A DNA stretch of 64,000 bases from Thermomonas sp. (GTDB lineage: Bacteria; Pseudomonadota; Gammaproteobacteria; Xanthomonadales; Xanthomonadaceae), in NCBI RefSeq assembly GCF_023953935.1, contig NZ_JAMLIW010000001.1:124001-188000 (forward strand). Reading direction: 5' to 3'. Below, piece after piece: positions 1 to 8,435 of the stretch. Both the position numbers and the translations under genes were made by a program. A model generated the notes under the pieces. The model did no database searches, had not been told where the DNA came from, and worked only from the letters and a program-made list of their open reading frames with translations. Positions within the stretch are counted from its first letter, which is position 1; the number at the start of each line of letters is the position of its first letter.

Positions 1-213
1 CAGCGCGGCGCGCAGCGGTTCGATCAGCATCACCATGCCAGGACCGCCGCCGAACGGGCGATCGTCCACGCGCCGGTAATTGCCTTCGGCGTAGTCGCGC
101 GGATTCCAGCCGTGGATATCAATCAACCCGCGCTCGCCCGCCCGCCCGACCACACCGTGGCCGGCGAGGCTGGCCACGAAGTCTGGAAACAGGCTGATGA
201 GGTCGATGCGCAT
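1..213 (-). CDS. trmD: tRNA (guanine-N1)-methyltransferase TrmD, N-terminal part
   Basis: TrmD makes m1G37 in tRNAs that read CNN/GNN codons and so prevents +1 frameshifting; it is a SPOUT-fold dimer in the cytoplasm. Only the first 71 codons are in the window; the gene runs off the left edge. The reading starts [12 protein letters not shown] and carries the conserved [16 protein letters not shown] segment, which is diagnostic for TrmD. It follows rimM and rpsP on the same strand, the standard rpsP-rimM-trmD order, separated from rimM by about 120 bases that hold a hairpin repeat. The remaining SAM-binding trefoil knot lies outside the window. The family call is firm; completeness cannot be judged. 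Confidence 0.95.
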   Translation of the reverse strand, partial: MRIDLISLFPDFVASLAGHGVVGRAGERGLIDIHGWNPRDYAEGNYRRVDDRPFGGGPGMVMLIEPLRAAL

Positions 214-243
214 GGCCCCTCCGAAATGCAATGGCGGCTTGTC

Positions 244-319
244 TGTGGGAGCGCACCGCAGGAGTACGATTGAAGCTCCGCGGGAAACAGCTTTCGCGCC
301 CCTGCGGTGCGCTCCCACA
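244..319. repeat. Inverted repeat between rimM and trmD
   Basis: A perfect 19-bp inverted repeat (arms 244-262 and 301-319, starting tgtgggagcgcaccgcagg) brackets a 38-base loop. The same 'gtRggagcgcaccg...cggtgcgctcYac' style recurs, degenerate, at 58253-58344. Xanthomonads carry many such dispersed intergenic hairpins. It sits inside the rpsP-rimM-trmD operon, so its transcript can form a stem-loop that might tune trmD expression; it lacks a U-tract, so it is not an ordinary terminator. Confidence 0.75.
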
Positions 320-332
320 ATGCCCAGATCCG

Positions 333-854
333 TCAGAAATCCGCGTCCCAATCAACCCGGATGGTGCCCGCATCGAAATCCACTTCGTGAACGTATTCCG
401 GCTGCACGAACGGAATCATCCGTTCGCGCTCGCCGATGACGACCAGCACCAGATTGGCACCGGTATCGAACAGATGCGAGACGGTGCCGAAAGCAACGCC
501 CTCCAGATTGACGACGCGCAGGCCTTCCAGATCGACCCAGTAATACTCACCGGGTGAAGGCGGCGGCAGCGCCGAACGTGGCACCAGCACCTCGAACCCG
601 CGCAGCGCCTCGGCACCGTCGCGATCGGCAACCCCCGGCACGGTGGCGACCAGGCCCTTGCCGCCGACGCGCACGCGCACGCCGGCGACACTGAGCGCAT
701 CGCCACGCGCATCACGCAGGATCCAGGGTTGATAGCGGGCGATGGCCGGCGCGGGATCGGTGAAGCTTTCCAACTTCACTTCACCGCGCACGCCGAACGC
801 ACCGTGCAGGCGACCGACGGTGATCAACCGCTGGCCGGCATCCGGTGCGTTCAT
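333..854 (-). CDS. rimM: Ribosome maturation factor RimM
   Basis: RimM binds ribosomal protein S19 in the 30S head and assists late processing of 16S rRNA. The 173-residue product has the N-terminal RimM beta-barrel ([16 protein letters not shown]) and the C-terminal PRC-barrel ([13 protein letters not shown]..., ending in DW-DADF), the expected two-domain layout and length. I take the ATG at 854; a GTG two codons upstream (860) is in frame and cannot be excluded. It lies 45 bases downstream of rpsP and before trmD, and should be transcribed from the rpsP promoter. Confidence 0.96.
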   Translation of the reverse strand: MNAPDAGQRLITVGRLHGAFGVRGEVKLESFTDPAPAIARYQPWILRDARGDALSVAGVRVRVGGKGLVATVPGVADRDGAEALRGFEVLVPRSALPPPSPGEYYWVDLEGLRVVNLEGVAFGTVSHLFDTGANLVLVVIGERERMIPFVQPEYVHEVDFDAGTIRVDWDADF

Positions 855-899
855 GTCCACTGCCTGCGGTTCCGGCGGGAATCGCCGGAGCCAGCCGGG

Positions 900-1148
900 T
901 CAGGCCGCCTGCGCGGCCTGCTTGTACAGGTCGGCGACCTTGTCGGACAGCTGGGCGCCGCGGTCGAGCCAGAACTTCACGCGCTCGGCATCGAGCTGGA
1001 CGCGCTGTTCGCCGCCCTGCGCCACCGGGTTGTAGAACCCGACGCGCTCGATGTTGCGGCCATCGCGCGCGCTGCGGCTGTCGGTGACGATGATGTGGTA
1101 GAAGGGGCGCTTCTTGGCGCCGCCGCGGGTGAGGCGGATCTTGACCAT
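900..1148 (-). CDS. rpsP: 30S ribosomal protein S16
   Basis: S16 is an early-assembling protein of the 30S subunit that contacts 16S rRNA. The 82-residue product starts [19 protein letters not shown] and contains the conserved [12 protein letters not shown] segment; length is normal for the family. The start is the ATG at 1148, because upstream codons do not match the family. It is the first gene of the rpsP-rimM-trmD operon and has a good sigma70-type promoter just upstream. Confidence 0.98.
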   Translation of the reverse strand: MVKIRLTRGGAKKRPFYHIIVTDSRSARDGRNIERVGFYNPVAQGGEQRVQLDAERVKFWLDRGAQLSDKVADLYKQAAQAA

Positions 1149-1193
1149 GGTTGTACTGCCATCCAGCGGTCGGAATGACCGGGTAAGCCGATA

Positions 1194-1222
1194 AGTATAG
1201 CTGTGATTGCCACGACAACCAA
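1194..1222 (-). promoter_or_regulatory. Predicted sigma70 promoter of the rpsP operon
   Basis: On the minus strand a -35 TTGGTT (1222-1217) and a -10 TATACT (1199-1194) are separated by 17 bases, about 46 bases upstream of the rpsP ATG. Spacing and sequence fit a housekeeping promoter. Confidence 0.65.
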
Positions 1223-1307
1223 GGGACAGGGGCACGCGGCCCCACGCCCCGGTTCCGTCTCTCTGAGCCAGCGTTCGCCACATGACCCGGCCCGGCCACC
1301 CCGGTAC

Positions 1308-2675
1308 CTAGGTGGAATCGACAGTCAGACGGTCACGCCCGGACGCCTTGCTGCCGTACAGTGCCGCATCGGCGCGGCGCAGCAGGTCTTCGGGGGGCTC
1401 CCCTTCGCGTGCCACTGCGGCGCCAATGCTGACGGTCATGGCACGCTGGGGCCAGGCATGCCCTCGGAATGCATCAAGGATGCGCTGCCCTGCCAGCTGC
1501 GCCTGCCTTTCGCCGCCTTCCGGGAGCAGGATCACGAACTCCTCGCCACCATAGCGCGCCGCCATGTCCTGCGAACGCATGACCGTGCGCAATATTCGCC
1601 CAGCCTCGCGCAGGACATCGTCACCGGCTTGGTGCCCGAAACTGTCGTTGAAATCCTTGAAACGATCCAGGTCGAGCATCAGCAGCGAAAATTCACCCGG
1701 CCTGCGCTTTGAATTGGACAGCGCAGCGTCGAACGCACGTCGATTGGCAAGCCCGGTCAACCCATCGCTGTGGGCATCTTGGCGCAGCAAAACCTCCACG
1801 CGCCGCTGGCGTTCCACCCGATCCAGCAGGAATCCGACCCAGACGATCATGGTCGCCACTGCGCCCCCGGCAACGACCGATGCCAGCGCAAGTGACAGTG
1901 ACTCCGACATGCCGAGCCACTCACGTCCGGCCCGGAGGGCGAATGTCATCAGCGACGGCAGCAGCAGCGACGGCAGGATCAATCGTCGCGCGAACGCCCC
2001 GCCAAGGCTGTCCGCCACGGCGACCCGGGTCATCCCGGTCGTCGGCACCGACGACAGCCAGCCCAGCACCAGCAGCAGTTGCATCGCGGCAGTGAGGATC
2101 GGCAGTTTCTCCAGCAGGGCCAACCCGTCGCCTGCCAAGACCTGGCCATAGGTCGCGGCGGATGCCAATACGCTGGCAATGACAGCCAGTGCAGCCGCTT
2201 CACGCAGCCACAGCGCCCGCTTTGCCACAACCAACAGGCCCACGCCGGCGAGCAGGAGATAGGAAAGCGTCGCAAGCCCGGTCATGTGCGCCGAAGGGCG
2301 ACCCGCATAGTCCGGGAAACTGACATCCAGCCAGTGCGATTGTGCGTGGGTGGGCTCGGTCGCATGCAGCCATAGCTCATGCCCCCCCAGCAGAGCAACC
2401 ATCAGCGACATGGCCATGCTGGCGGCAGGAAATCTGCCAGCCAACAGCAACGCACTGCCCGCAAACACGCAGGCCAAGGCAGATGCGGCGTGCATCCCGG
2501 CTTGCACATGTGCAAACAAGTCTATCGGGCCAACCCCTGCCACCCACAAGGCCAACACCAGGATCCCGATTGCCAGGGCGACCCACCCGGCCACTCGTGA
2601 AAACACCACGAAACCGCGCACCACCGCCGCATTGAAGCGGATTCCGTTCTCTGCGGAGTGCGCCATCTGTGCCAT
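1308..2675 (-). CDS. Membrane-bound diguanylate cyclase (GGDEF)
   Basis: Makes cyclic di-GMP from two GTP. The 455-residue protein has about eight hydrophobic segments in residues 20-285, then a GGDEF domain starting near residue 300 (HSDGLTGLANRRAFD). The active-site loop reads GGEEF at 376-380, a functional variant, and the allosteric inhibitory I-site RxxD is present at 367-370 (RSQD), five residues before it, so product inhibition is expected. The N-terminal region is a multi-spanning sensor of no family I can name and has no PAS or HAMP domain that I recognise. It stands alone between rpsP (separate promoter) and the AhpD-like gene, all on the minus strand. Ligand unknown. Confidence 0.88.
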   Translation of the reverse strand: MAQMAHSAENGIRFNAAVVRGFVVFSRVAGWVALAIGILVLALWVAGVGPIDLFAHVQAGMHAASALACVFAGSALLLAGRFPAASMAMSLMVALLGGHELWLHATEPTHAQSHWLDVSFPDYAGRPSAHMTGLATLSYLLLAGVGLLVVAKRALWLREAAALAVIASVLASAATYGQVLAGDGLALLEKLPILTAAMQLLLVLGWLSSVPTTGMTRVAVADSLGGAFARRLILPSLLLPSLMTFALRAGREWLGMSESLSLALASVVAGGAVATMIVWVGFLLDRVERQRRVEVLLRQDAHSDGLTGLANRRAFDAALSNSKRRPGEFSLLMLDLDRFKDFNDSFGHQAGDDVLREAGRILRTVMRSQDMAARYGGEEFVILLPEGGERQAQLAGQRILDAFRGHAWPQRAMTVSIGAAVAREGEPPEDLLRRADAALYGSKASGRDRLTVDST

Positions 2676-2678
2676 TTC

Positions 2679-3143
2679 CTAACGGGAATGAGAACTAAGG
2701 TAATCCTTCACCGTGGTGCGGAACGCGATGTTGAAGCGGTTCCAGCCGTTGATGGCGATGATGGCCAGGGTCAGGTCCACCAGCTCCTTGTCGCTGAACT
2801 GGCGATGGGCGTCTTCCCACGCCGCATCCGACACGTCCTGAGTGTTCGCAACCCGCGTCACCTCTTCGGTCCAGGCCAGCGCGGCGCGTTCGCGCGGGGT
2901 GTAGCAATGGGCGTCGCGCCAGGCCGGCAGCAGGTACAGGCGCTGCTCGGTTTCGCCCTGCGCGCGGGCGTCCTTGGTGTGCATTTCCAGGCACCAGGCG
3001 CAGCCATTGATCTGCGAGGCGCGCGATTTGACCAATTCGAGCAGGGATTCCTCCAGACCCAGGTGGTGGATCTGCTGTTCGAGGTGAAGCATGGCTTTGA
3101 ACGCTTCCGGGGAAGCGGTTTGGTAGGCAAGACGCTGGGACAT
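2679..3143 (-). CDS. AhpD-like carboxymuconolactone decarboxylase family protein
   Basis: A 154-residue all-helical protein of the CMD/AhpD family. It has the redox CxxC in the context NGCAWCLEMH (residues about 47-56), with the downstream His that serves as proton relay in AhpD peroxidases. The family detoxifies peroxides using a thiol donor; the true donor here is unknown. It resembles the short 'arsenate/peroxidase-related' CMD group rather than full AhpD because there is no second repeat. It lies 20 bases downstream of the PEP-mutase-like gene and could be cotranscribed with it. Function beyond a thiol-active peroxidase-like role is inference. Confidence 0.85.
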   Translation of the reverse strand: MSQRLAYQTASPEAFKAMLHLEQQIHHLGLEESLLELVKSRASQINGCAWCLEMHTKDARAQGETEQRLYLLPAWRDAHCYTPRERAALAWTEEVTRVANTQDVSDAAWEDAHRQFSDKELVDLTLAIIAINGWNRFNIAFRTTVKDYLSSHSR

Positions 3144-3163
3144 CGGAACCTCCGTGAATGACG

Positions 3164-4003
3164 TCAGTGTTTCGGGAACAACTGTTGTAGCGCGTCGTAG
3201 CCGAAACTGGCGTCAAGGCCTGCGAATTCGCCGGTGGCACGCAGGGCTTGCGCCGTTTCCCGGGCCGCCGAATACGCCACCATGGCCAATCGCGTGGCGG
3301 TGCTGACGCGCGCCACGCCGAGCTGTTTCAGCGCCTCCAGCGACGACGACCCGGCGCGGGCGCCGACGTTGATCGGCGTCGGTACCGCGCGGCAGAAGCG
3401 CTCGATGAGCTCCGGGTCGGACAGCGCGATCGGATAGATGCCGTCTGCACCCGCGTCGATGTAGGCGCGGGCGCGCTGAACGGCCTCTTCGAAGAGCGCC
3501 GCCGCATCCATCCCGCCGACGATCCAATTGTCCACGCGGGCATTGATGAACACATCGACGCCCGCGGATGCGGCAGCGGCGCGGGCGGCGGCAATACGCG
3601 CGGCGGCGTCACCCACCGGCCGCAGCCAGGCGTGCTCCACGCCGTCTTCCAGATTCAGGCCCACCGCGCCGGTGTCCAGCAGCGCGCGCACGCTTTCGCC
3701 GACCTGTTGCGGCGTGGCACCGAAGCCCGCTTCGAAATCCACCGTGACGGGCACATTCACCACCCGCACCATCCGCCGCACCGCCGCGAGCAACTCGGCC
3801 AGCGCCAGCACTTCGCCATCGGCGTGACCCAGCGACCACGCCACCCCGCCGCTGGTGGTGGCGATGGCCGGATAGCCCAATGCCGCGAAGATCGCCGCGC
3901 TGCCGGCATCCCAGGCATTGGGCAGCAACAGCGGACGGGCACCGTGGTGCAGCGCCGCGAACCGCCGCGCCAGATCGTGCTGCGCCTGCGTCGTCTCGCC
4001 CAT
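3164..4003 (-). CDS. Isocitrate lyase/PEP mutase family protein
   Basis: A 279-residue TIM-barrel protein of the PEP mutase/isocitrate lyase superfamily, whose members make or break C-C or P-C bonds next to a carboxylate through a Mg-enolate. Visible family signatures are LLLPNAWDAGSA near the N-terminus, the metal-binding VDFEAGFG segment (about residue 89), and GLNLEDGVEH. The typical catalytic KxxPTC-like loop of isocitrate lyase is absent, so it is neither true isocitrate lyase nor methylisocitrate lyase; a carboxyvinyl-phosphonate or oxaloacetate-hydrolase-like activity is possible but unproven. The ATG at 4003 overlaps the ffh stop by one base (TGATG), implying translational coupling; an in-frame TTG sits one codon upstream. 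Confidence 0.82.
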   Translation of the reverse strand: MGETTQAQHDLARRFAALHHGARPLLLPNAWDAGSAAIFAALGYPAIATTSGGVAWSLGHADGEVLALAELLAAVRRMVRVVNVPVTVDFEAGFGATPQQVGESVRALLDTGAVGLNLEDGVEHAWLRPVGDAAARIAAARAAAASAGVDVFINARVDNWIVGGMDAAALFEEAVQRARAYIDAGADGIYPIALSDPELIERFCRAVPTPINVGARAGSSSLEALKQLGVARVSTATRLAMVAYSAARETAQALRATGEFAGLDASFGYDALQQLFPKH

Positions 4004-5373
4004 CAATGCATCGGCGGCATGCCGCCGCGCCCGCCCATCATCCCGGACAGGCCGCGCATCATGCCCTTCATGCCGCCGCGGCCGAGCTTGCCCATCATCT
4101 TTTCCATCTGCTGATACTGCTTCATCAGCTTGTTGATGTCGGCCGGGGTCAGCCCGGAACCGCGGGCGATGCGGGCGCGCCGCGAGCCGTTGAGGAGGTC
4201 GGGATTGCGGCGCTCCTTCTTGGTCATCGAATTGATGATCGCGATCATCCGCGGCATTTCCTTGCCGGTGACCTGCTGCTTGACCGATTCGGGCAGTTGC
4301 CCCATGCCCGGCAGCTTGTCCATCAGCCCGTGCAGGCCACCCATGTTCTGCATCTGCTCGAGTTGGTCGCGCATGTCGTTGAGGTCGAAGCGCTTGCCCT
4401 TGGCGACTTTCTCGGCCAGTTTCTGCGCCTTGTCCTTGTCGACCTGCGATTCCACCTGCTCGACCAGCGACAGCACATCGCCCATGTCGAGGATGCGGCC
4501 GGCGGCGCGCTCGGGGTGGAACACGTCGAGGCCATCGGGCTTTTCGCCGACGCCGATGAACTTGATCGGCTTGCCGGTGATGTAGCGCACCGACAGCGCC
4601 GCGCCGCCGCGCGCATCGCCGTCGGTCTTGGTCAGCACCACGCCGGTCAGCGGCAGCGCCTCGCCGAAATGCCTGGCGGTGACGGCGGCGTCCTGGCCGG
4701 TCATCGAATCGACCACGAACAGGGTCTCGACCGGATGCACGGCGGCGTGCAGGGCCTTGATCTCGGCCATCATGGCGTCGTCGATCGAGGTGCGGCCGGC
4801 GGTATCGACGATCAGCACGTCGGCGAAGGTCTTCTTCGCCTCGTCGATCGCCGCCCTGACGATGGCCTCGGGCTTCTGCGACGCCGCCGACGGGTAGAAC
4901 ACCACGCCGACCTGCCCGGCCAGCGTCTGCAGCTGCTCGATCGCGGCCGGACGGTAGACGTCGGCGGACACCACCATCACCTTCTTCTTGCGCTTGTCCT
5001 TCAGGTGCTTGGCCAGCTTGGCCACGGTGGTGGTCTTGCCGGCACCTTGCAGGCCCGCCATCAGGATGACGGCCGGCGCGGGCACGTTGAGGTTGAGCTC
5101 GGTGGCCTGCGACCCCATCACCGCCGCCAGTTCGTCGCGCACGATCCGCACCAGCACCTGGCCGGGGGTCAATGAACGCAGCACTTCCTGGCCCAGCGCA
5201 CGCACCTTGATGCGCTGGATCAGGGCCTGCACCACCGGCAGCGCAACGTCGGCTTCGAGCAGGGCGATGCGCACTTCGCGCATGGCCTCGCTGATGTTGG
5301 ATTCGGTCAGGCGGCCACGGCCGCGCAGGCGTTCGATCGTGCCGGACAGGCGTTGGGTCAGGGATTCAAACAC
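4003..5373 (-). CDS. ffh: Signal recognition particle protein Ffh (SRP54)
   Basis: Ffh is the GTPase of the bacterial SRP: with 4.5S RNA it binds signal sequences of nascent inner-membrane proteins and docks on FtsY. The 456-residue product shows the NG domain (P-loop GLQGAGKTTTVAKLAKHLK, VDTAGR, TKTDGDARGG) and a methionine-rich M domain (MGGLHGLMDKLPGMGQ, C-terminal MMGKLGRGGMKGMMRG). The best start is GTG at 5373 (VFESLTQRLSG), which aligns with the normal family N-terminus; the frame stays open upstream but that part is not conserved. It overlaps the PEP-mutase-like gene by one base. Confidence 0.96.
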   Translation of the reverse strand: MFESLTQRLSGTIERLRGRGRLTESNISEAMREVRIALLEADVALPVVQALIQRIKVRALGQEVLRSLTPGQVLVRIVRDELAAVMGSQATELNLNVPAPAVILMAGLQGAGKTTTVAKLAKHLKDKRKKKVMVVSADVYRPAAIEQLQTLAGQVGVVFYPSAASQKPEAIVRAAIDEAKKTFADVLIVDTAGRTSIDDAMMAEIKALHAAVHPVETLFVVDSMTGQDAAVTARHFGEALPLTGVVLTKTDGDARGGAALSVRYITGKPIKFIGVGEKPDGLDVFHPERAAGRILDMGDVLSLVEQVESQVDKDKAQKLAEKVAKGKRFDLNDMRDQLEQMQNMGGLHGLMDKLPGMGQLPESVKQQVTGKEMPRMIAIINSMTKKERRNPDLLNGSRRARIARGSGLTPADINKLMKQYQQMEKMMGKLGRGGMKGMMRGLSGMMGGRGGMPPMH

Positions 5374-5406
5374 GCGACGGGGCCACTCTTCGGACTGAGG
5401 ACGGGA

Positions 5407-5412
5407 ATTATA
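5407..5412 (-). promoter_or_regulatory. Candidate -10 element of ffh
   Basis: A perfect TATAAT on the minus strand lies 34 bases before the GTG of ffh. No convincing -35 is present at 16-18 bases, so this is only a partial promoter call. Confidence 0.4.
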
Positions 5413-5765
5413 GGTGACCGCGAAAAACCCTGTTTGTCTCGCTGGGGCCCTCAACGAGCAACTTCAAGTCATTGAATACAAGAGCAATGGATTGGACAAA
5501 CATGCGTTTGTCAGACGCGGCCTGCTTGCGCGGGAATGACGAGCGATGACCCGGTTTTTCGAGGTTCCCCATGGAGAACCCGGAGCATTCGCGACTGGCC
5601 TGGCGCCGGAGGGCCCCGGTCTGCCGTGGATGACTCGGCTGACTCGGCACCGGCGGCAGGCCCAGGCATCGGAAGGACCACGAACGGCAACGGCAAACCC
5701 CGGGGATCATTTCGACGAAGCAAGCCGCTAGACTGTCGGCACCAGCGCAGTAAGGAAGGGCCGGA
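5413..5765. other. Intergenic region between ffh and modA
   Basis: About 350 bases separate the divergent ffh and modA. No conserved protein is visible; short frames here end in repeat-derived peptides. Bases around 5519-5541 (gcctgcttgcgcgggaatgac) look like a decayed half of the REP-type repeat seen intact at 53682-53767. The modA ribosome binding site (aaggaaggg, 5752-5760) lies at the right end. I found no ModE-like operator, though none can be ruled out by eye. Confidence 0.5.
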
Positions 5766-6560
5766 ATGACACAAGGCGGTTGGTTGGCAAAACTGCTCAC
5801 GCTCGCTGCGGCGCTGCTGCTTGCGGCAACGCCCGCGCTAGCCGCCACCGCACCCGCCGGGCCGAAGCCGGCGCCAGTGACCGCACGGATCGCGGTGGCG
5901 GCAAACTTCGCCGACGTCGCCCGCCAGCTGGCCAGCGAGTACGGCCGGCAGAGCGGCCATCGGATCACGATCTCCTCCGCCTCGACCGGCAAGCTGTACG
6001 CGCAGATCCACAACGGTGCGCCGTTCGATGCGCTGCTGTCGGCTGATGCCTCGACGCCGCGCCTGCTGGTGAATGAAGGCCTCGCCGATGGCAGCACGGT
6101 GCAGGATTATGCCACCGGCCGACTGGTGCTGTGGAGCCGCGACCCGAACCTCGTTCGCAATGGCGAAGCCCTGCTGCGCCAAGGCAGCATCAGCAAACTC
6201 GCCATCGCCAATCCCGAACTGGCCCCCTACGGCGCGGCCGCCCGCGAGACCCTGCAATACCTGCGCCGCTGGACCGAATTGCAGCCGCGACTGGTGATCG
6301 GGGAGAACGTCGGCCAGGCGGCGCAGTTCGTCGCCAGCGGTGCCGCGCCGCTGGGCCTGTTGCCGGCCTCGCTGGTGCGCCCGGCACGCGGGCGGCCCAC
6401 CGGCTCCGCGTGGGAAGTGCCGGCGGCGTGGCATGCGCCGATCGTGCAAAGTGCGGTGCTGCTGCGCCACGGGCGCGGCAATGCCGCCGCGCGCGGCTTC
6501 CTGCGCTACCTGCAAAGTCCGGCGGTGCGCGCCCGGATCCGCAGCCTCGGCTACGACTGA
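5766..6560 (+). CDS. modA: Molybdate ABC transporter, periplasmic binding protein
   Basis: Binds molybdate (and usually tungstate) in the periplasm and hands it to ModB. The 264-residue precursor has a Sec signal peptide (hydrophobic core LLTLAAALLLAATPALA, cleavage probably after ALA near residue 27). The mature part shows the ModA pattern: VAANFADVARQLASEY, the oxyanion-binding ISSASTGKLYAQIHNGAPFDALLSAD region split over two strands, and a late GENVGQAAQFVASGAAPLGL segment. A strong RBS (aaggaaggg) precedes the ATG by five bases. It leads a modABC operon, and supplies the metal needed by the nar/moa genes downstream in the window. Confidence 0.95.
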   Translation: MTQGGWLAKLLTLAAALLLAATPALAATAPAGPKPAPVTARIAVAANFADVARQLASEYGRQSGHRITISSASTGKLYAQIHNGAPFDALLSADASTPRLLVNEGLADGSTVQDYATGRLVLWSRDPNLVRNGEALLRQGSISKLAIANPELAPYGAAARETLQYLRRWTELQPRLVIGENVGQAAQFVASGAAPLGLLPASLVRPARGRPTGSAWEVPAAWHAPIVQSAVLLRHGRGNAAARGFLRYLQSPAVRARIRSLGYD

Positions 6561-6568
6561 GCATTGCC

Positions 6569-7261
6569 GTGCCGCTTGACGCCGCCCCTCCGGCTTGGCT
6601 GATGGCCGCATGGGTGTCATTCAAGCTGGCCGGCCTGACCACCTTGATCCTGCTGGCCATCGGCACCCCGCTGGCGTGGTGGCTGGCGCGCACGCACTCG
6701 CGCTGGCGCGCACCCATCGGCGCGGTGGTGGCCCTGCCAATGGTATTGCCGCCGACCGTGCTCGGCTTCTACCTGCTGGTCGCGTTCGCACCGCAGGGGC
6801 CGATCGGCCAAGCCACGGCAGCGTTGGGCCTGAGTACGCTGGCCTTCACCTTCAACGGCCTGCTGCTGGCCTCGGTGCTGTATTCGCTGCCGTTCGTGGT
6901 GCAACCGCTGCAGGCGGGCTTCGCCGGCATTCCGCAAGCCACGCTCGACGCCGCCGCGACCCTGCGCGCCTCGCCGCTGGATCGCTTCTTCAGCGTGGCG
7001 CTGCCACTGGCACGCCCGTCCCTGCTCGCCGGCGCCCTGCTCGGCTTCGCCCACACCGTGGGTGAATTCGGGGTGGTGCTGATGGTGGGCGGCAATATCG
7101 AAGGCGAAACCCGGGTGCTGTCGGTGCTGCTCTACGATCAGGTCGAGGCCATGGCCTATGGCGACGCGCACCGGCTGGCGGCGGGTCTGCTGTTGTTCTC
7201 GTTCGCGCTGCTGCTGTTGATGCAATGCCTGGGCCGGCGCACGGCGATGGCCAATGACTGA
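6569..7261 (+). CDS. modB: Molybdate ABC transporter permease
   Basis: Inner-membrane channel of the molybdate importer. The 230-residue product has five to six membrane segments and the permease coupling loop, here ATLDAAATLRASPLDRFFSVALPLARPSLLAG with the EAA-type glycine region. The frame is open far upstream inside modA, but homology starts only at residue AWLMAAWVSFKLAG, so I choose GTG 6569 (nine bases after the modA stop); ATG 6602 is an alternative. The end overlaps modC by eight bases. Confidence 0.92.
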   Translation: MPLDAAPPAWLMAAWVSFKLAGLTTLILLAIGTPLAWWLARTHSRWRAPIGAVVALPMVLPPTVLGFYLLVAFAPQGPIGQATAALGLSTLAFTFNGLLLASVLYSLPFVVQPLQAGFAGIPQATLDAAATLRASPLDRFFSVALPLARPSLLAGALLGFAHTVGEFGVVLMVGGNIEGETRVLSVLLYDQVEAMAYGDAHRLAAGLLLFSFALLLLMQCLGRRTAMAND

Positions 7262-8327
7262 GCGCGATTCAACCCTGGACATTGCGCTGCGGTTGAATCG
7301 CGGCACATTTCGGCTGGACGTGGATCTGCATTTGCCGACATGCGGGACGACCGTGGTGTTCGGCCCTTCCGGCTGCGGCAAGAGCACCCTGCTGCGTGCG
7401 GTCGCGGGACTGGAACCGGCGGCCAGCGGCGTGCTGCGGGTGGCCGGCCGCACCTGGCAGGACGCGACCACCCGCCTGCCCGCGCATCGGCGTGCGGTCG
7501 GCATGGTGTTCCAGCACAGCGCCCTGCTGCCGCATCTGCGCGTGCTGGACAACCTGCGCTACGGCTGGAAGCGCGCCGGCGCGCGTGCCGATTTGCTCGA
7601 CAGATGGATCGATCGTTTGGCGCTCAAGCCCCTGCTGGCACGTAAACCCGACTCGCTGTCGGGCGGCGAACGCCAGCGGGTCGCGCTGGCCCGGGCGCTG
7701 GCCTGTGCGCCGGAAATCCTGCTGCTGGACGAACCCCTGAGCGCACTGGACGCGCCGCGCCGCGCCGAGATCCTGCCGTTCCTCGAAGCCGTCCGGCGTG
7801 AGGCGGGCATCCCGCTGCTGTACGTCACCCACGCGGTGGAAGAAGTGGCTCGGCTGGCCGATCACCTGGTGCTGCTCGACGCTGGCCGCGTCGTCGCCAC
7901 CGGCGCGGCGCTGGACCTGCTCAACCGCCCCGACCTGCCGCTGGCGCTGCGCGACGATGCCGGCGTGGTGCTGGACGCCCACGTCATCGAGCGCGACCCA
8001 TACGGGCTGTTGGCCCTGCAAACCGCCATCGGAACCCTGCACGCGCAGGGCGACGCGCACCCGCCGGGCACCGCGCTGCGCCTGCGCATCCTCGCCCGCG
8101 ATGTCAGCCTGGCGCTGAGCCGGCACGAGGATTCCAGCCTGCTCAATCTGCTGGAAGTCCGCATTGTCGATCTGGTCGAATTGCCCGGCGGCCAGGTACA
8201 GGTGCGGCTGGAGGCTGCCGGCAACCCGCTGCTGGCGCGCATCTCGCACCGTTCACTGGAACGGCTGCAGCTGCAGCCGGGAATGGCGCTGTGGGCACAA
8301 ATCAAGGCGGTGGCCCTGTTGCTGTGA
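7254..8327 (+). CDS. modC: Molybdate ABC transporter ATPase
   Basis: ATP-hydrolysing subunit of the molybdate importer. The 357-residue protein has the Walker A GPSGCGKST (residues about 37-45), Q-loop, signature LSGGERQRVALARALA, Walker B ILLLDEPLSALD and the switch His (LYVTHAVEEV). The C-terminal 120 residues form a Mop/TOBE domain (LRLRILARDVSLALS..., LLNLLEVRIVDLVEL), which in ModC senses oxyanion and trans-inhibits transport. It overlaps the modB end by eight bases and completes the operon. The next gene, 108 bases on, has its own FNR-type promoter. Confidence 0.96.
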   Translation: MTERDSTLDIALRLNRGTFRLDVDLHLPTCGTTVVFGPSGCGKSTLLRAVAGLEPAASGVLRVAGRTWQDATTRLPAHRRAVGMVFQHSALLPHLRVLDNLRYGWKRAGARADLLDRWIDRLALKPLLARKPDSLSGGERQRVALARALACAPEILLLDEPLSALDAPRRAEILPFLEAVRREAGIPLLYVTHAVEEVARLADHLVLLDAGRVVATGAALDLLNRPDLPLALRDDAGVVLDAHVIERDPYGLLALQTAIGTLHAQGDAHPPGTALRLRILARDVSLALSRHEDSSLLNLLEVRIVDLVELPGGQVQVRLEAAGNPLLARISHRSLERLQLQPGMALWAQIKAVALLL

Positions 8328-8348
8328 TGGTTTCCAGCGCACTCCCGA

Positions 8349-8362
8349 TTGATCACGATCAA
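8349..8362 (+). promoter_or_regulatory. FNR/Dnr-type box upstream of the TehA-like gene
   Basis: TTGATcacgATCAA is a perfect match to the FNR/ANR/Dnr consensus TTGAT-N4-ATCAA. A possible -10 (TTTAGT/TAGTCT, 8382-8389) places the start near 8396, about 41 bases from the centre of the box, which is class II activation geometry. It reads toward the gene at 8436 and implies induction in the absence of oxygen. Confidence 0.8.
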
Positions 8363-8435
8363 ATCAGGGAGCGTCCGCAGGTTTAGTCTGGAAAGTCGCC
8401 CGCCCACCCGCCAGCCACCCGCCCGTCGCCATCCC

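Noticed and set aside
6131-6568. An N-terminal extension of ModB by about 146 codons, or a modA-modB frameshift fusion
   Set aside because: The upstream frame overlaps modA out of phase, is Arg/Ala-rich and not ModB-like; modA and modB are each complete.
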